A DNA stretch of 64,000 nt. Source: Magnolia sinica (taxonomy: Eukaryota; Streptophyta; Magnoliopsida; Magnoliales; Magnoliaceae). The stretch is from positions 558,001 to 622,000 of the forward strand of contig NC_080579.1 of assembly GCF_029962835.1 (NCBI RefSeq), read 5' to 3'. The notes beneath the pieces are model-generated. The model did not search any database and was not told the DNA's origin. It saw only the letters and a program-made list of their open reading frames with translations. Position numbers and translations under genes: made by a program. Shown here piece after piece: positions 46,368-58,011 of the stretch; position 1 is the stretch's first letter; each line of letters starts with the position of its first letter.

Positions 46368-49300
46368 CATGAGCCTAGCTTGGAAACTGTGGGGCGGTGT
46401 AAGCCTAACCTGCCTGAGTTAAAAAAAATCCTCTGGACCCATACCTTTTTTACTGGCAGGCACGCTCTTGTTCTTTTATGGAGCCATGGGGATATTTATC
46501 TGAGATCTACCCTGGCCATTAGATGTGTAATACTATCTCAGGAAAAAAGGTGAAAAAATTAGAATGCCCCCTGATTCAGGTGGGCCATACAAAGGGTAAA
46601 TGTGCGAGGGATACGCTTGATATTTAGATTGCCTACCATGATGATTATATAAAATCCACTCCAACCATTCCAACCATTAGACACCCCCACTAAAACCTAG
46701 GCTTGAGTTAAAATCAATAGGACTATCAAGGAAACAGTTGAGAGTGTGAGCATGCCCTATGCAACATGTGGTCCGTTTGAAACATGTATGGGGCTAATTT
46801 TTGGGCCATGGCCCTAACATGGTGTGACACACCTAATGTCTGGGTGGATCTCACATTAACACCAAGGTGGAGCCCACTCGAGCTACCCACCCGCTTTCCC
46901 AAAATTCATAGCAAATAATTACTTCTCTGTGTAGTAATGTGGTGCTATGTACTAAAATCTCTTATTGAATGCCCCCCTTTATTTTTAAGAGTCCACCTTG
47001 ATGTGCATGTGAGATCCACTCCAACCATAATATGTGTAATGTTGCTTTAGGCCCATAACACACACACACACACACACAAAAAACTGACTGACCCATAATT
47101 CAAGTGACCCATACCAATGAGAAAATTAGGAGAGATAACAACAAACCTAACTATTTACAGGCCTATCTTCCAACCATTAGACACTTAAGCTTGGGGTCCA
47201 AATATTAGGCCCCTTGCTTAATAAGTTGGCCACATGAGGGATAACAATTTAGAGGGTGAGCATGCACGGTATACTATTTCCAACTGTGCGATCTAATTAA
47301 AACACGTGTACGGTTGATGTTTGATGCCATAGGCATGATGGTCTGGGTGGATCTAACATCAAAACCAACTGGGTTCTAAAAGTCTGATTGCATGTTGTCC
47401 CTGTCTGAACAGAAATTGGCCCAGGCAGGGGCTCTATGGGGCCTGACATGACCTATGGGTTTTCCTCACACCCTTCATTCATATGTTTAAACTATTTTAA
47501 TATATAAGCCTAAAAATGAGGCAGATCCAAGACTCAAATGGGCCACACCACAGGAAGCTGCCGTGCTAATGATGATCACTGTTGAAATCTTCCAAAGGCC
47601 TCGCGGTTGGATGTCAAATAACCATCACAATGGGCCAGCTGGTTATTTATCATGAGATCATTTTCCCTCCATCACTACCAAGAAAATAGTGTGTTCGACT
47701 TGGGCCACTATGGTTCGATTATCTGAACCGTTTATTATCATAAATAAGTTATTCACACATGGTCATGTTCAACAACGATCCTAACTGTTGATATCTAGAA
47801 CTAAACAAAACCCATCTAAAATCTTCTTTGATTATTCTATGGCCTGCATAACATAGAGTTCATCAGACGGTCCTGATATGGGGTCCACCGTGATGTTTAT
47901 GATAATTCGACCACGGTGGGCCACCAAATAAGTGGTCCTAATCACATGCGCTACTGCGATATGGACAGTTCAATTGTGCGTTAGAAATCAGGGCCACAAA
48001 CTGGGCCCAATGAACTGACGGTCATGATGGCTGTTCCACTTCACAATGGACTTGGTTTTGTCTACAAAACAAGGTGGCCCATCATGGTCAAAGGGCTGTT
48101 ACTGGCCTGGGTGGGGCCTGGCTGATGTCTTTTAACAGTAAAACCTAGGTCCGAGCCAGACCGGGCCTGTGACATGCCAAAACAAGCAGGCCTCAATCCG
48201 CTCTGACCCGGAGCCATTCACCCACTTTCCTGCAAGATCTGGGCTGTTCGTTAGGTGGGCTCCATCATCATGCATGACATGTGATAAAATTGCCATTGAA
48301 ATCCATGCTTGGGATCTGCATATTGGCAGATTTGGTTTGGACGTAATCCTGCTACGTGTCATGCAGAGAGATGGCTCTTCCGGATCATGTCCGTCTCTCA
48401 TTTTGTTCTATGTGAGCCTAGCTGGGCCTTTTGAGCTAGGCCCATCAAAGGCCTACTGACCTGACCCATTCAACTCCTGACTCGGCCCATTACTGTCTAA
48501 GCTTAATGCGATTCAAGAACTATCCAAATAGGGTGATTGAACGTCTACCACAAAAAACAACAGTGATTGAACGTCTACCGTTAAAAACTTCCTAATGCCC
48601 ACTGGCCCCGAGAAGTTTTAAATGGTGGTAGTTCAATCATCACTATTTCAAGTGGTGTGGTCTAACTGAGATTTGAATCTGTCTTATTTTTGGATTCAAG
48701 CCCTAAAATGATATAGAAAAATGGATGGACAGCGTGGATAAAACACATACATCATGGTGGGCCCGCAGAACTTTCTGAGCACCGACCAGCACCAACTCCG
48801 GTAGTGGAGGGGTCAGTACTTACTACGGAACCCTCGCCCTACTGATCAAAAGCTCGTGTAGCCCAAACCATGTAAAATCATTATGAAATATTTTGGGCCC
48901 CACAAGCAATCTGGAAGCTCTTTGATGGTGGAATTTCCATCCCAATGTTACTTGCGTGTGGCCCACCCAAGTTCTCTGTCATCATAATTTCTAGTGTCCA
49001 AGAGAACATGATGGGGACCACATGATGGACTGATTAGATGTCATGCACACGTCATGGTGAGTCCCACACACATTGCCTTGTACGTTAAGCTAACCTTAGC
49101 GTTCAAGCTCCGTAGTAGGCCAACTCGACTCGTTCGACTCGGTCCGATCGGACTCGACCCAAACCGAATGGGTGAGTTCCAGACACCTATTTCTTTGTGA
49201 TCATCATCAGACAAGGCTTAGTTCTTTTATTTCTCACCATGTTTAGAGTGTGGTATCCTGGATTCATCTATTATTGGGGCACATATTATCAGCAACTGAA

Positions 49301-49560
49301 ATTTTCTTATCTCTTGAGAGTATGGTCACTTTACTAATTGAATCTTGACATTTTCTTCTTTCAGGTGCCATTTACCAAATTTATATATTGGAATGGAATA
49401 CATGCCGACACACAGTTTTAAACTCGGTGGATATGTGAAATTCATGCTTTTTGACATCATGCAGTTGTGATTTTATAATGGTAACAGATTCATAAATTTG
49501 TTTAGTTAATTCACTATTCACTTATTTTGTGGATTATGGTCCTTGTATAAGTTGATGTGG
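46368..49560. other. Non-coding segment of unit B
   Basis: From about 47035 it matches 6005-9320 of unit A. 46380-47030 has no close counterpart in A but resembles the 5110-5400 type of sequence (a second, older copy). A (CA)n run lies at 47061-47079. The GGGCCCCAC-type repeat at 48545-48780 corresponds to 8262-8485. No gene is seen. Confidence 0.5.
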
Positions 49561-50184
49561 AAGGGAGATGCATAAAGGCTCTAATATATGTGTTAAAATC
49601 TTTAATACATAATGAGTTGACATATGCGCTGAGTCAACCTGTCCCAGGCTCATGAAATACGCGTCAAATGCTAGTTTCATTTGAGCAAAGGCGAATCAGG
49701 GAATTGCCTGCTGCATATTATATTCTTTCGTGTATTTGAAGGACAAGAAATAAGTAGCTTTGGTGAGCTGTTTGTGTGTTCTAATTTCTAAATGAAGTGA
49801 GGGTGGATGTTCATGAGTTGGACCTGAAGTTGTGTTCTAATTTCTAAATTGACACGACTCGTCAAGAACTGAGTGAGTCATGCTGGCCAGCGAGTTTCTG
49901 TGAAACCTGGCTTGGAATCTCATTGAACCGAGTTGACTCAACCATGTTGAGTCGACCCACCAAATTTTAGTGAACTGCATCTCTCCGTAAGTATGAAAAG
50001 CTTTTCATACAGATGGATACTCCAAGGTCTGTTGATTTTTATGGATTTTCTCTTTGTTTCATGCACAATTCCTACGGTTTGGAAGATTACTTTACTTTTT
50101 TAAAATGTAATTTTCGTGACTTCTCTTCCTACGGTTTTCATGTGCAATTCCTACGATTTTTATAGTAGAGATATTTTTCTTTTC

Positions 50185-50330
50185 TCAAGTTTGATACTAG
50201 ATTCGTACGTCTCCATCTTCAAGCAAATTGATGGGTTTGATCTCGTTGCATGGAATTGCATGATCTCTAGATACATCCAATGGTCCATCTCGACGATGCC
50301 TGTTGCCTTTTTGATGAAATGCCTGACAGA
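50185..50330 (+). pseudogene. PPR-protein-like fragment
   Basis: The open frame encodes FKQIDGFDLVAWNCMISRYI, close to the 'vF..i...DlvaWN.MIs.y' core of plant PPR (PLS-type) repeats. Only about one repeat is preserved; upstream and downstream sequence in the same frame shows no further repeats, and a T-rich run follows at 50390. A fragment, not a gene. The resemblance is short and could be coincidental, but the DLVAWN..MIS string is distinctive. Confidence 0.45.
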
Positions 50331-50503
50331 AACAATCACTTTAGAAAAAGCCTATTTGCGAGATGTGGAGGGAAAGTATTCAGTTGAATGTTTTTTTTTT
50401 TTTTTTGTTTTTTTCCGCGTGAATTGGCTTCAAGGTGTTTATTGTGTGACATGCAGTAATTCTATTGGCATCTGACTAAAAGTCCTTTTTTCCTTGAAAC
50501 AGG

Positions 50504-50630
50504 ATCTTCTGTATTTGGGCAGAAGCCTGGCTTTGGAGGCTTTTGATCAACTCCCAACTCAAACAAGTCCTTTTGGTAGTGCATTTCAACAAGCACAGTC
50601 AGCATTTGGAAGATTTATTTCCTTCTCATC
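50504..50630 (+). pseudogene. NUP98-like nucleoporin exon fragment
   Basis: After an AAACAG acceptor-like site the sequence encodes SSVFGQKPGFGGF and, in another frame after a small indel, PTQTSPFGSAFQQAQSAFG. These are FG-repeat words of plant NUP98 (FGQKP, GGFGS, QTSPFG, QPAFG). In intact NUP98 these two pieces are continuous, so the copy is frameshifted near 50547-50552 and cannot encode the protein. NUP98 itself is an FG nucleoporin of the nuclear pore. Confidence 0.6.
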
Positions 50631-51229
50631 TTAAGGTTTTCTTTGGTCTCTGTGTGGTCACAACAAGGGATACAAATTGTTGTCTTTCAGATTCAAGATC
50701 TAGTGGATGATACTCAGAAATTGAAAGTCTGACAGTAACGTTCCTGTCAAATCTCAGATGCTCCTCTTGGAAGCAAGGGAAGATTCTTCACTAAATGACA
50801 AAACCATTGACTCATTTGACGGGAACAATTCTGCATCTTGTTAATGCCTGTGTTTAATGGTGATTTTCAAACCATCTTACAGGGGAATTCTACCAACAAG
50901 CTTCAGTTCTGCGTTGAAGGTGGTTTGTTTGTTAGATTAGTACTTCTATATTAGTTTAAGCTTTTCTGGTATTGATTTTCAGGCTCCTAAAGTTCTGAAG
51001 TTAATATCGAATGATGGTTCTATGCTTCAGGTGACCCCACCATTCAGTCCAAACAGGTTCTAGAAGTTGTTTTCATCAATTTAGGGAACAACCCATTTGA
51101 TATTTTTGAGGAATTTTATCAAGTTGGTCAGCCTTGAAAATCAAGCTATTGAATTATTAGCCTTTTTAAAAAAAAAAAAAAGTCTTCCTCTGTTTTTTTT
51201 TTTTTTCCCCTTTCCCCTTGTTTCAGAAG

Positions 51230-51960
51230 TGGGTCTCTCCCAAACTTCCCACAAACTGTTGGGAAAGTTGATAATTCAGAAAATCAGGCTGTTTTCGTGG
51301 ATAAATCTAAGAGCTATTGTTCCTTCAAATCAGATGTCAGTCTTAGAGATCACTTTGGAGCTTGATTTATCAATCAACTTGGAGAGAAGTTTGGAATTTT
51401 GATTGGAGCTAAATATGAAATCAGTTTTGAAAAATCTCATTGATTAGCTCAGAACTGAGCTAAATATGGTTTCTGTCTTGTCATTTGATGCTTCTTTTGA
51501 CCTTGGTTGCATGATCCTTCTAACTAGATGCACTTCTGCTTTGGGCTCACACTCCACTTCCTCTTGTTTATACTTGCTAACATTTAAACAGACCCTTCGG
51601 CCTTCTCCCATTCCTGCACCTGAATCTGTTGTGTTGATTCTTCTTGCGATTATTGTTGTGCAGAGAGGATCTGAGGACAGTGAAAAACTGGCTTTACCCA
51701 CAGTGGGTGAGGTATATGACCAAGAGTTTGATGAGCCACCACCCCCTGGACTTGAAGAGGAATCTAGACCGCTCAATCTACTTCATCATAGCAAATTCCG
51801 ACCAGTGAAATTGAATGAGTGTATTTCTAAGATTGGCAAGTATGTTGCCTTGGCTCTGTGCAGACAGAAGTTGCATGATGATGTGCTTAGCAAATGGAGA
51901 GCTTCTCACGTTGATGCTGCTCTTCTCACGTTGATGCTGCTTTTGCAGTTGAGTTTTTGC
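51230..51960 (+). pseudogene. ATXR3/SDG2-like gene fragment (H3K4 methyltransferase family)
   Basis: The best part is 51664-51930: after a TTGTGCAG acceptor it encodes RGSEDSEKLALPTVGEVYDQ, EFDEPPPPGLEEES and YVALALCRQKLHDDVLSKW, which I recall as wording of the plant SET-domain protein ATXR3. An upstream piece (about 51230-51400) encodes SLPNFPQTVGKVDNSENQ and a FGILIGAKYEISFEKS-like stretch and may be a preceding exon. The SET domain itself is not present. A 21-bp direct duplication (CTTCTCACGTTGATGCTGCT, 51902-51943) is visible at the end. Fragment of a gene; identity from memory only. Confidence 0.5.
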
Positions 51961-52971
51961 TGAGTGGTTTTTTATTGGGTTTTTAAATGAAGAAGCTGAA
52001 AAGCTCTTCTTCTTTTTTTTCTTTATTTCTCATGAAAATGGTGGTTCTAGTGTGAGAATTTTAGGTGGGAGGTTTTCTTGTTGTGTTGAAATTGTTTCTC
52101 ATTTGACTTTTACTTTTGTGTTTGTGTTGGTTTTGTGTATGGAATTTCATGTGGAAATTATTGGCTTTTGGGTTATGGTGGTTTTGGTATATTATGTTTG
52201 ACAGTGCGAAGAGGGTAAGAGATTTTGAGAGTGAAAGAAAGGATGGAAAGGAGAGATTTACTGTTTTGGGAACCAACTTTGTTGGTTTTGGTATGGATGG
52301 AAAGCTCCAATGCAAACCTTCTTCTTCTGTCGTAAACTTTGAAGGTCACTTAGGTTCTCTTATTTATTTATTTATTTTTTTCTAGCTCCCTTCATGCATT
52401 AACTGTTTGCTAGGATCGTCTTGACACAGGTTTAATAATAAATTATATATGCTTGTTCGGATTTGCAAGAAATATAAAGCGCAGAAATGATGTGACGATA
52501 GCTACACATTGTGTGCATATCCCCATTTTTTCAAAACTAGTTGTGCTTCATAGAATTTCTCAATTGTTCTCACGAAAGCATTCTAATTTTTTTTTTTTTC
52601 ATACGACATTTTTTGCTATGTTGATTTGTGTTGGCATTCAACCTAAAAGACAAGATGTTATACGTTTGCTGAACGGAAGTCCTTATTTGATGGCTCCAGA
52701 GGTATCTCTTTCCCCCGCTTCATCTTATAGTCTTATATAGTTATCCCTTTATATATGTATCTCATTATTAGTTTTACACCTGTCAATGAAAAAAGGAGTT
52801 TTTTAAAGTTATTCTTCGAAATCATGTGTTTATCTGTCTAATGGCCTCTACAGCTTAGTATTAATATGTGGATCTTGTTTTTTTATATTCTAAGGCACCA
52901 ACTAAACTCTTCTGTGCCTTTGATTATGCATCTCTGTTTTTCATGTTGTGGATTGGATTTGTGTTTCTTTC

Positions 52972-53006
<35 letters not shown>

Positions 53007-53215
53007 AGAAGGCTGGATTCTGCTTCACATGAGAAATCTTTTTTTATGGTTTGATTTTTTTTAGTCAAGTGATTTTTCTTTAGTACTTTTTTTTTCTCTT
53101 TCTTTCTTTCTTTGGAGTGTGTGCGCCTTTTTTATTTTGGGAACGAATAATCAGTTCATATATGTTTGATTTTATACTAGGCAATTAATTTTCATTATTA
53201 GTTTTAAAATTTATG

Positions 53216-53332
53216 ACTAACGCTGACGGCTAAAACGTTCGACGGCCAAAACTGTTGCCCTCAGCCGTTGGAAACGCCAATGGTTTTAGCCGTCAGGGAA
53301 GGTCATCGCGGAGTTACCTTGTTTTTTGGCAG
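53216..53332 (-). mobile_element. CACTA-like non-autonomous remnant, unit B
   Basis: Shorter version of 10488-10733, with GACGGCTAAAAC, CGACGGCCAAAAC and the terminal CCTTGTTTTTTGGCAGTG. About half of the A copy's interior is missing. Confidence 0.5.
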
Positions 53333-56300
53333 TGGTTCCACAAGTTAATTAGTTTAGTTTGAGTAAATATACTTGCTATGTGTATAATTTTTGAGTGCCA
53401 GTTCATCAAGCATCACATGCTCCCCTTTCTACCCTTTTATGAGAGAGAGTCATTATTTAATGAGTTATGCAAATAGCTTTTCCACCTTTCATTGATTTCA
53501 TCATCCTTATTATCTAGGTCCCTACCATTCCTCTCTTCATTTTTTCTAGCTTGAAGATACCTTTCTCACCTTCTCTTGTAAAGATCCTCAGATGCCTTGA
53601 GTTTAGCTTGATCACTTTCTACTCTTTTTAGTTTTTCTTTTTGGCATTTCTATGTTCTTAGTCTTTTTCAGTCCTTGAAACATGATTGTTTCTCACTGAT
53701 GGGCTTGTGAACCTCATCATTCCACCAACTTTCCTTATAAGAATGGTTTTTCCCTCTTAAAACTAAAATGGCAGTTTTTTGAGTCCCACTACCTGAATCA
53801 GAATCCTGACCCATTGGACGCTAAAATGTGGACCAAACCTGGTTCTGACTTGGATCAGGTCCCATCTACTTGGTCATTGGGTCAATCCAATCTGTTTGCA
53901 GCTCTAGCCTCTGTCAGTTTTGGTACAATACCATTATTCCACTATTTCCACTCCTGCCATGCTCCCGGCCTCTTGCAGTCATTGTAATGTAGCGGCTTTG
54001 ACTATTCTTTGTTGACCCAAATAAAATGGTATTCTTGTGTTTCAAGTGAAGATTCATCTCTAAATATGTGAATCACGCCCAAGTGTTGTCCTACTTGCAT
54101 AGATATCTCAGGTTAACTCCATTATAAGTTTTGTATACGCATATATGGTATTTCTGGCTTGCCTTTCTCATTAACTTCTATTGTCTTGATTATTTAATTT
54201 GCCAATTTTAATATTATGATGGTTGGCAAGAATGCTAACTTGATTTTTAGCCTTTCTTTTTTAAAAAAATGTTGAAGATATTTGCAGGAGAGATTGAAGG
54301 GATCAATTATGGCACACTTGCCAACTGGCACACTAGTGTGGGATCTGCTAGGAGCCTTCTGATCCCCCCTCATCAGTTGCACAAGTGTAAGTGGAGTATG
54401 GGCTGTTTATTTGCTTTTTAATCTCCCATCTGATGAGTTGATTGGCCTGATTTATGGGCCAGGGCATGTTCACGGTTTGATGATTAGCACAGTTCTCACA
54501 CAAGTGTGCCCAGTTGGCATTTGTCCCCATGATTCACCACTTCACAGCTCTCTCCTCACGAATCAGTGCTGCATTTCTCTTTTGTTCTTTACATTCTATT
54601 ATTTTGTATTGGATATTCAATGGATCTGTCATCTCAGTGTTTTTACTATTGATTTTCATTTGCAATGGATCTGTCTTTTGTTCTCCTGCAATGGATGACA
54701 TTGATCAGGTGCAGCCCATGGCCAAATATTGGTCGGGTGGAGAGGTATTTTTTTGGAAGATGAGGAGAGTGTAGAGCGTAGAGGCTGAAGGCGAGGCAAG
54801 ACTTGTGTGCTTATGGTGAAGAAGTGAAGGGAAAAGTTGCCTTGGGTTGGAAAAGGGGGGAAAAAGAGAAGCCAGTAAAAGAGCACGTGGACGAAAGCAC
54901 AGCATTGCATCATTTTAGAAACTTAGTTTCTGTAGTTGAATGTCGTCGCTTGGGTGAGAAAAGTTGGAAACTGAAACTGCCCATGTTTACTTCTTATCTG
55001 TAACCTTCCGTTGTGAATGAAGTGATTGAATATTGAGTTTTGAGGAAAAGGAAATGGGGATTTTATATGCTAACATTATTCCACGAAGAATGCAATACTG
55101 TTTTTTTGTTCTGTGGTTTACTACGTAGGAGCTCAACTGTCAACATTGCTTTGTACAGCCCACAGCTCAGTTGCTCTCACTTGGTCTTGAGTGGTCCATA
55201 CATTGGCTACTGTAATAGGTTATGACAGACTGCCAGGTCATGTTGTCAATGGACGATGCCTTCTATCTCAATCTTGGTGATGCCTTCCATCTGTGACAAC
55301 TCCTCGGGCTATCTCAATCTTGGATATGCTTCCCTCCCTCCCTATGCTATCCATCTCAAATGACACCGAACTGTCCAATTTGTGGCCTTCGCAATAGATG
55401 GTGGCAATAGGGAAGTTATAATGGTCAAAAGGAAAAAGGTCCATTTAAGTTGGTTTTTATGTTGTCAGCCATCCATTGCAGGACCATGGATGGATGGTTG
55501 GTCTGAATTCATTGATAGACTCATTGCAGTAGTGACAATGCTTGGCCGTCTCATCCTCTCATCCTCTGCTCCTCACATTTGGCCAGTTTTAAAAGAAACA
55601 CAGATAGTTATTTTATTTTTAATTCCTTGTTAATCCAAGAGGCATGGGAATATTATAATGAGAGTGCATTGTGGAATCAATCGGTTGTGTATCTTCATTA
55701 TGAAAACTGGAATTAATGAATTAAATAATTATCGTAGCCATTATCTTAAGCACTATCACAACTAATTGGGGAGAGAAATTGGCGTTGCTTCGAAAATGAA
55801 TCAGTTGGAAGGCTGGGTCCATCGCAAGGCAGTGTTTTGGGTGATTGAAAGGGCTTTTGGCTCGTGTCTTGATGGCCCGCTTGGACTTATAACTTTATTT
55901 TTCTTTTTGTATTTTTTGCTGTTCTTTTGGCACAGTTTTTCAATAAAATCTTCATCCATTAAAAAGAAAGAAGAAAAAAAAAAAAAGTGGGGTCAGCTAC
56001 ACCAATTCTCTTTTGCCATTTTCATCTCATTATGGATCCCTGTCTTTGGATAAAATACTAGTCCTCAGTCGTTTTTTACTAACTCCACCTACATCCTTTT
56101 GAGACCTATACTTACTTCCCCTCGCACCGAAGTTATTATATTAAATCTATTCCATTTCTTGGTATGGAATTTCTGAGTATCTTTTAAAATTGAGGCTCTT
56201 TTTTTTTTTAAAAAAAAAGGTCCATTCGTCCACCAGTGCTTGTAGAACAAACTCTTGTGGGCCTACTTTGGTATGTATGCTATCAACCTATGAAGAAGGG

Positions 56301-56814
56301 TAGCCCACCATGAAATATTCAGTCTGATCCAGTCTTCATGTGGGTACCGTATTAAGTTGGAGGCGTTTGGATGGTTGCCAATTGCTTTCTATTATGGCCC
56401 ACCTAACAATTAGATAGGCATGAACATCCCATCATTATGGTGGGATCTATTTAATGTCGGGTTTGATGGGCTCCACACGGGTATAAGCAGGTGGGCTCAG
56501 ATTCAGCAGTGACCCTTTCAGAATAGAGGTCGGTACTGGTTGGTGCTCTGTGGGCCCCACCATGATGTGTCTTATTTATGTTGTTCATCTATTTTGCCAG
56601 CTCATTTTAGGTACGAGCACAACAACTCATTTTAGGGTATGAGCGAAAAAATAAGACAGATCGAAATCTCAGGTGGACCACGGCATAGGACTGTGAATGC
56701 TTAAGGCCAATTTGCAGTTACGGTCTAGGCTCAATCACAAAATTCAGGCCTGATCATCAAATGGGCCAGGAGACCACACGTTGTGGAGAATATGTCACAC
56801 TTGTAATATATTTA

Positions 56815-57310
56815 GGGCCCGTTTGGGAGCGCGGATTTGGAATCCCTGTATTTGAAACCCCATTGGTTTGAAATCCTCTTGTTGTGTTTGGCACCCTGGG
56901 CTCAGAATCAACTTTAAACCAAAAGTAGCTATTCATGGTGTATTTAGGTGGGTTTGAATTTAATTACTAAATCAGCTTTAATATGTCTAATTAATGAACA
57001 TATGTAACGTTTGACACAATGGTTGTAATAAGCCCACTGAAATATATACTTTGCCTAAAAATGATGAAATTCCAAGTGTCTCGAATGGGCCACAAGCACA
57101 AGATCACATCCGATTGACTAACCAACAATTTTTAACCGTCGATTTACATGACAATATTGGATGGATCATATTAAATTAATCATAGTGATGCAATTGATAA
57201 TTTAATTATTTTGGGACATCATTAGTGGGCAATGTGTCCAATAGAGTAATAGTACACACATGTCACATATGCAACTATTGGAAGGATTTTGATGTAATCC
57301 AAGCTTTCAA
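56815..57310 (+). mobile_element. hAT-like MITE, unit B
   Basis: Counterpart of 14140-14650. Its left edge is better preserved (GGGCCCGTTTGGGAGCGCGG, then TTTGGCACCC), in the style of the 'gggcccgtttgg' ends of plant hAT MITEs. Confidence 0.5.
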
Positions 57311-58011
57311 TGAACCCTATATCTGTATATGACCCCTTGAACCAAGCTGTAAGTTGTTGTATGTGTATAAAATAAATGGATGTATATGTATAAGTTGTGT
57401 ATTTACTCTGTCCATCCGTTTTGCCGGATCATTTTATAGCATGGACTCAATACAAGTCTCAAATGGACTACACCATAAGAAGCAGTGGTCATTGAACTCC
57501 CACCGTTAAAAACTTCTCAAAGTCTAGTTGCCTGTTCCGAAACTTTTGTGGCCCATGAAAAAATATTTATAATGATCTTCCACCACTGTTTATTGTGGTG
57601 TGATCTACCTGAAATTTGTATATGGTTCATCTTTGGCCTATGCTATAAAATGATTTGGCCTAACAGATGACACAATATATAGATTAAGGTGGGCCCCGGG
57701 TCAGGGTCTCACTCACAACGTACGCTGGATCAGTTGCGTCCACGTGGAAGAAAAAAAGGAAATCAACATCTGATAGATAACTTTTGATTTACATATTATT
57801 ACAACTAAATCCATAAATAAAAAATTTAAAAAAAAATTAAAAAAAAAAAGAAACAGAAAAAAGAAAAAAGGAAAAGAAAGAAAACAAAAAAGAAAAAGAA
57901 TAAAAAAAAGTTGAGTAGTTACGCAGAACATCAACAAAATTCCTTGAAACAAGCGAGTGAAAAGCTGTTCGTCGATTTCATCTTCTTGGACCCAGATCAC
58001 CGTAATGCCTT

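Larger units (their letters stand above)
49565..51988 (+). other. B-only block of about 2.4 kb holding fragments of several genes
   Basis: Unit A runs straight from TTGATGTGGAAG to CTGAAAAGC (9312-9337), whereas unit B has about 2.4 kb between the same words; GAAG is repeated at both edges (4 bp). Inside are fragments resembling a PPR protein, NUP98 and the SET-domain protein ATXR3, all on the plus strand. The ends are not those of a recognised transposon. It is either an insertion into B with a 4-bp duplication, or a deletion in A between short GAAG repeats. Confidence 0.65.
51990..58010. other. Unit B counterpart of 9325-15367
   Basis: Holds the same possible exon (52608-52701, RQDVIRLLNGSPYLMAPE), the CACTA-like remnant at 53216-53332, the hAT-like MITE at 56815-57310, and GGGCCCCAC-type repeats at 56545-56710 and 57400-57705. 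T-runs are longer than in A (52977-53004). No intact gene is seen. An A-rich tract follows at 57815-57912, as in unit A. Confidence 0.5.
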
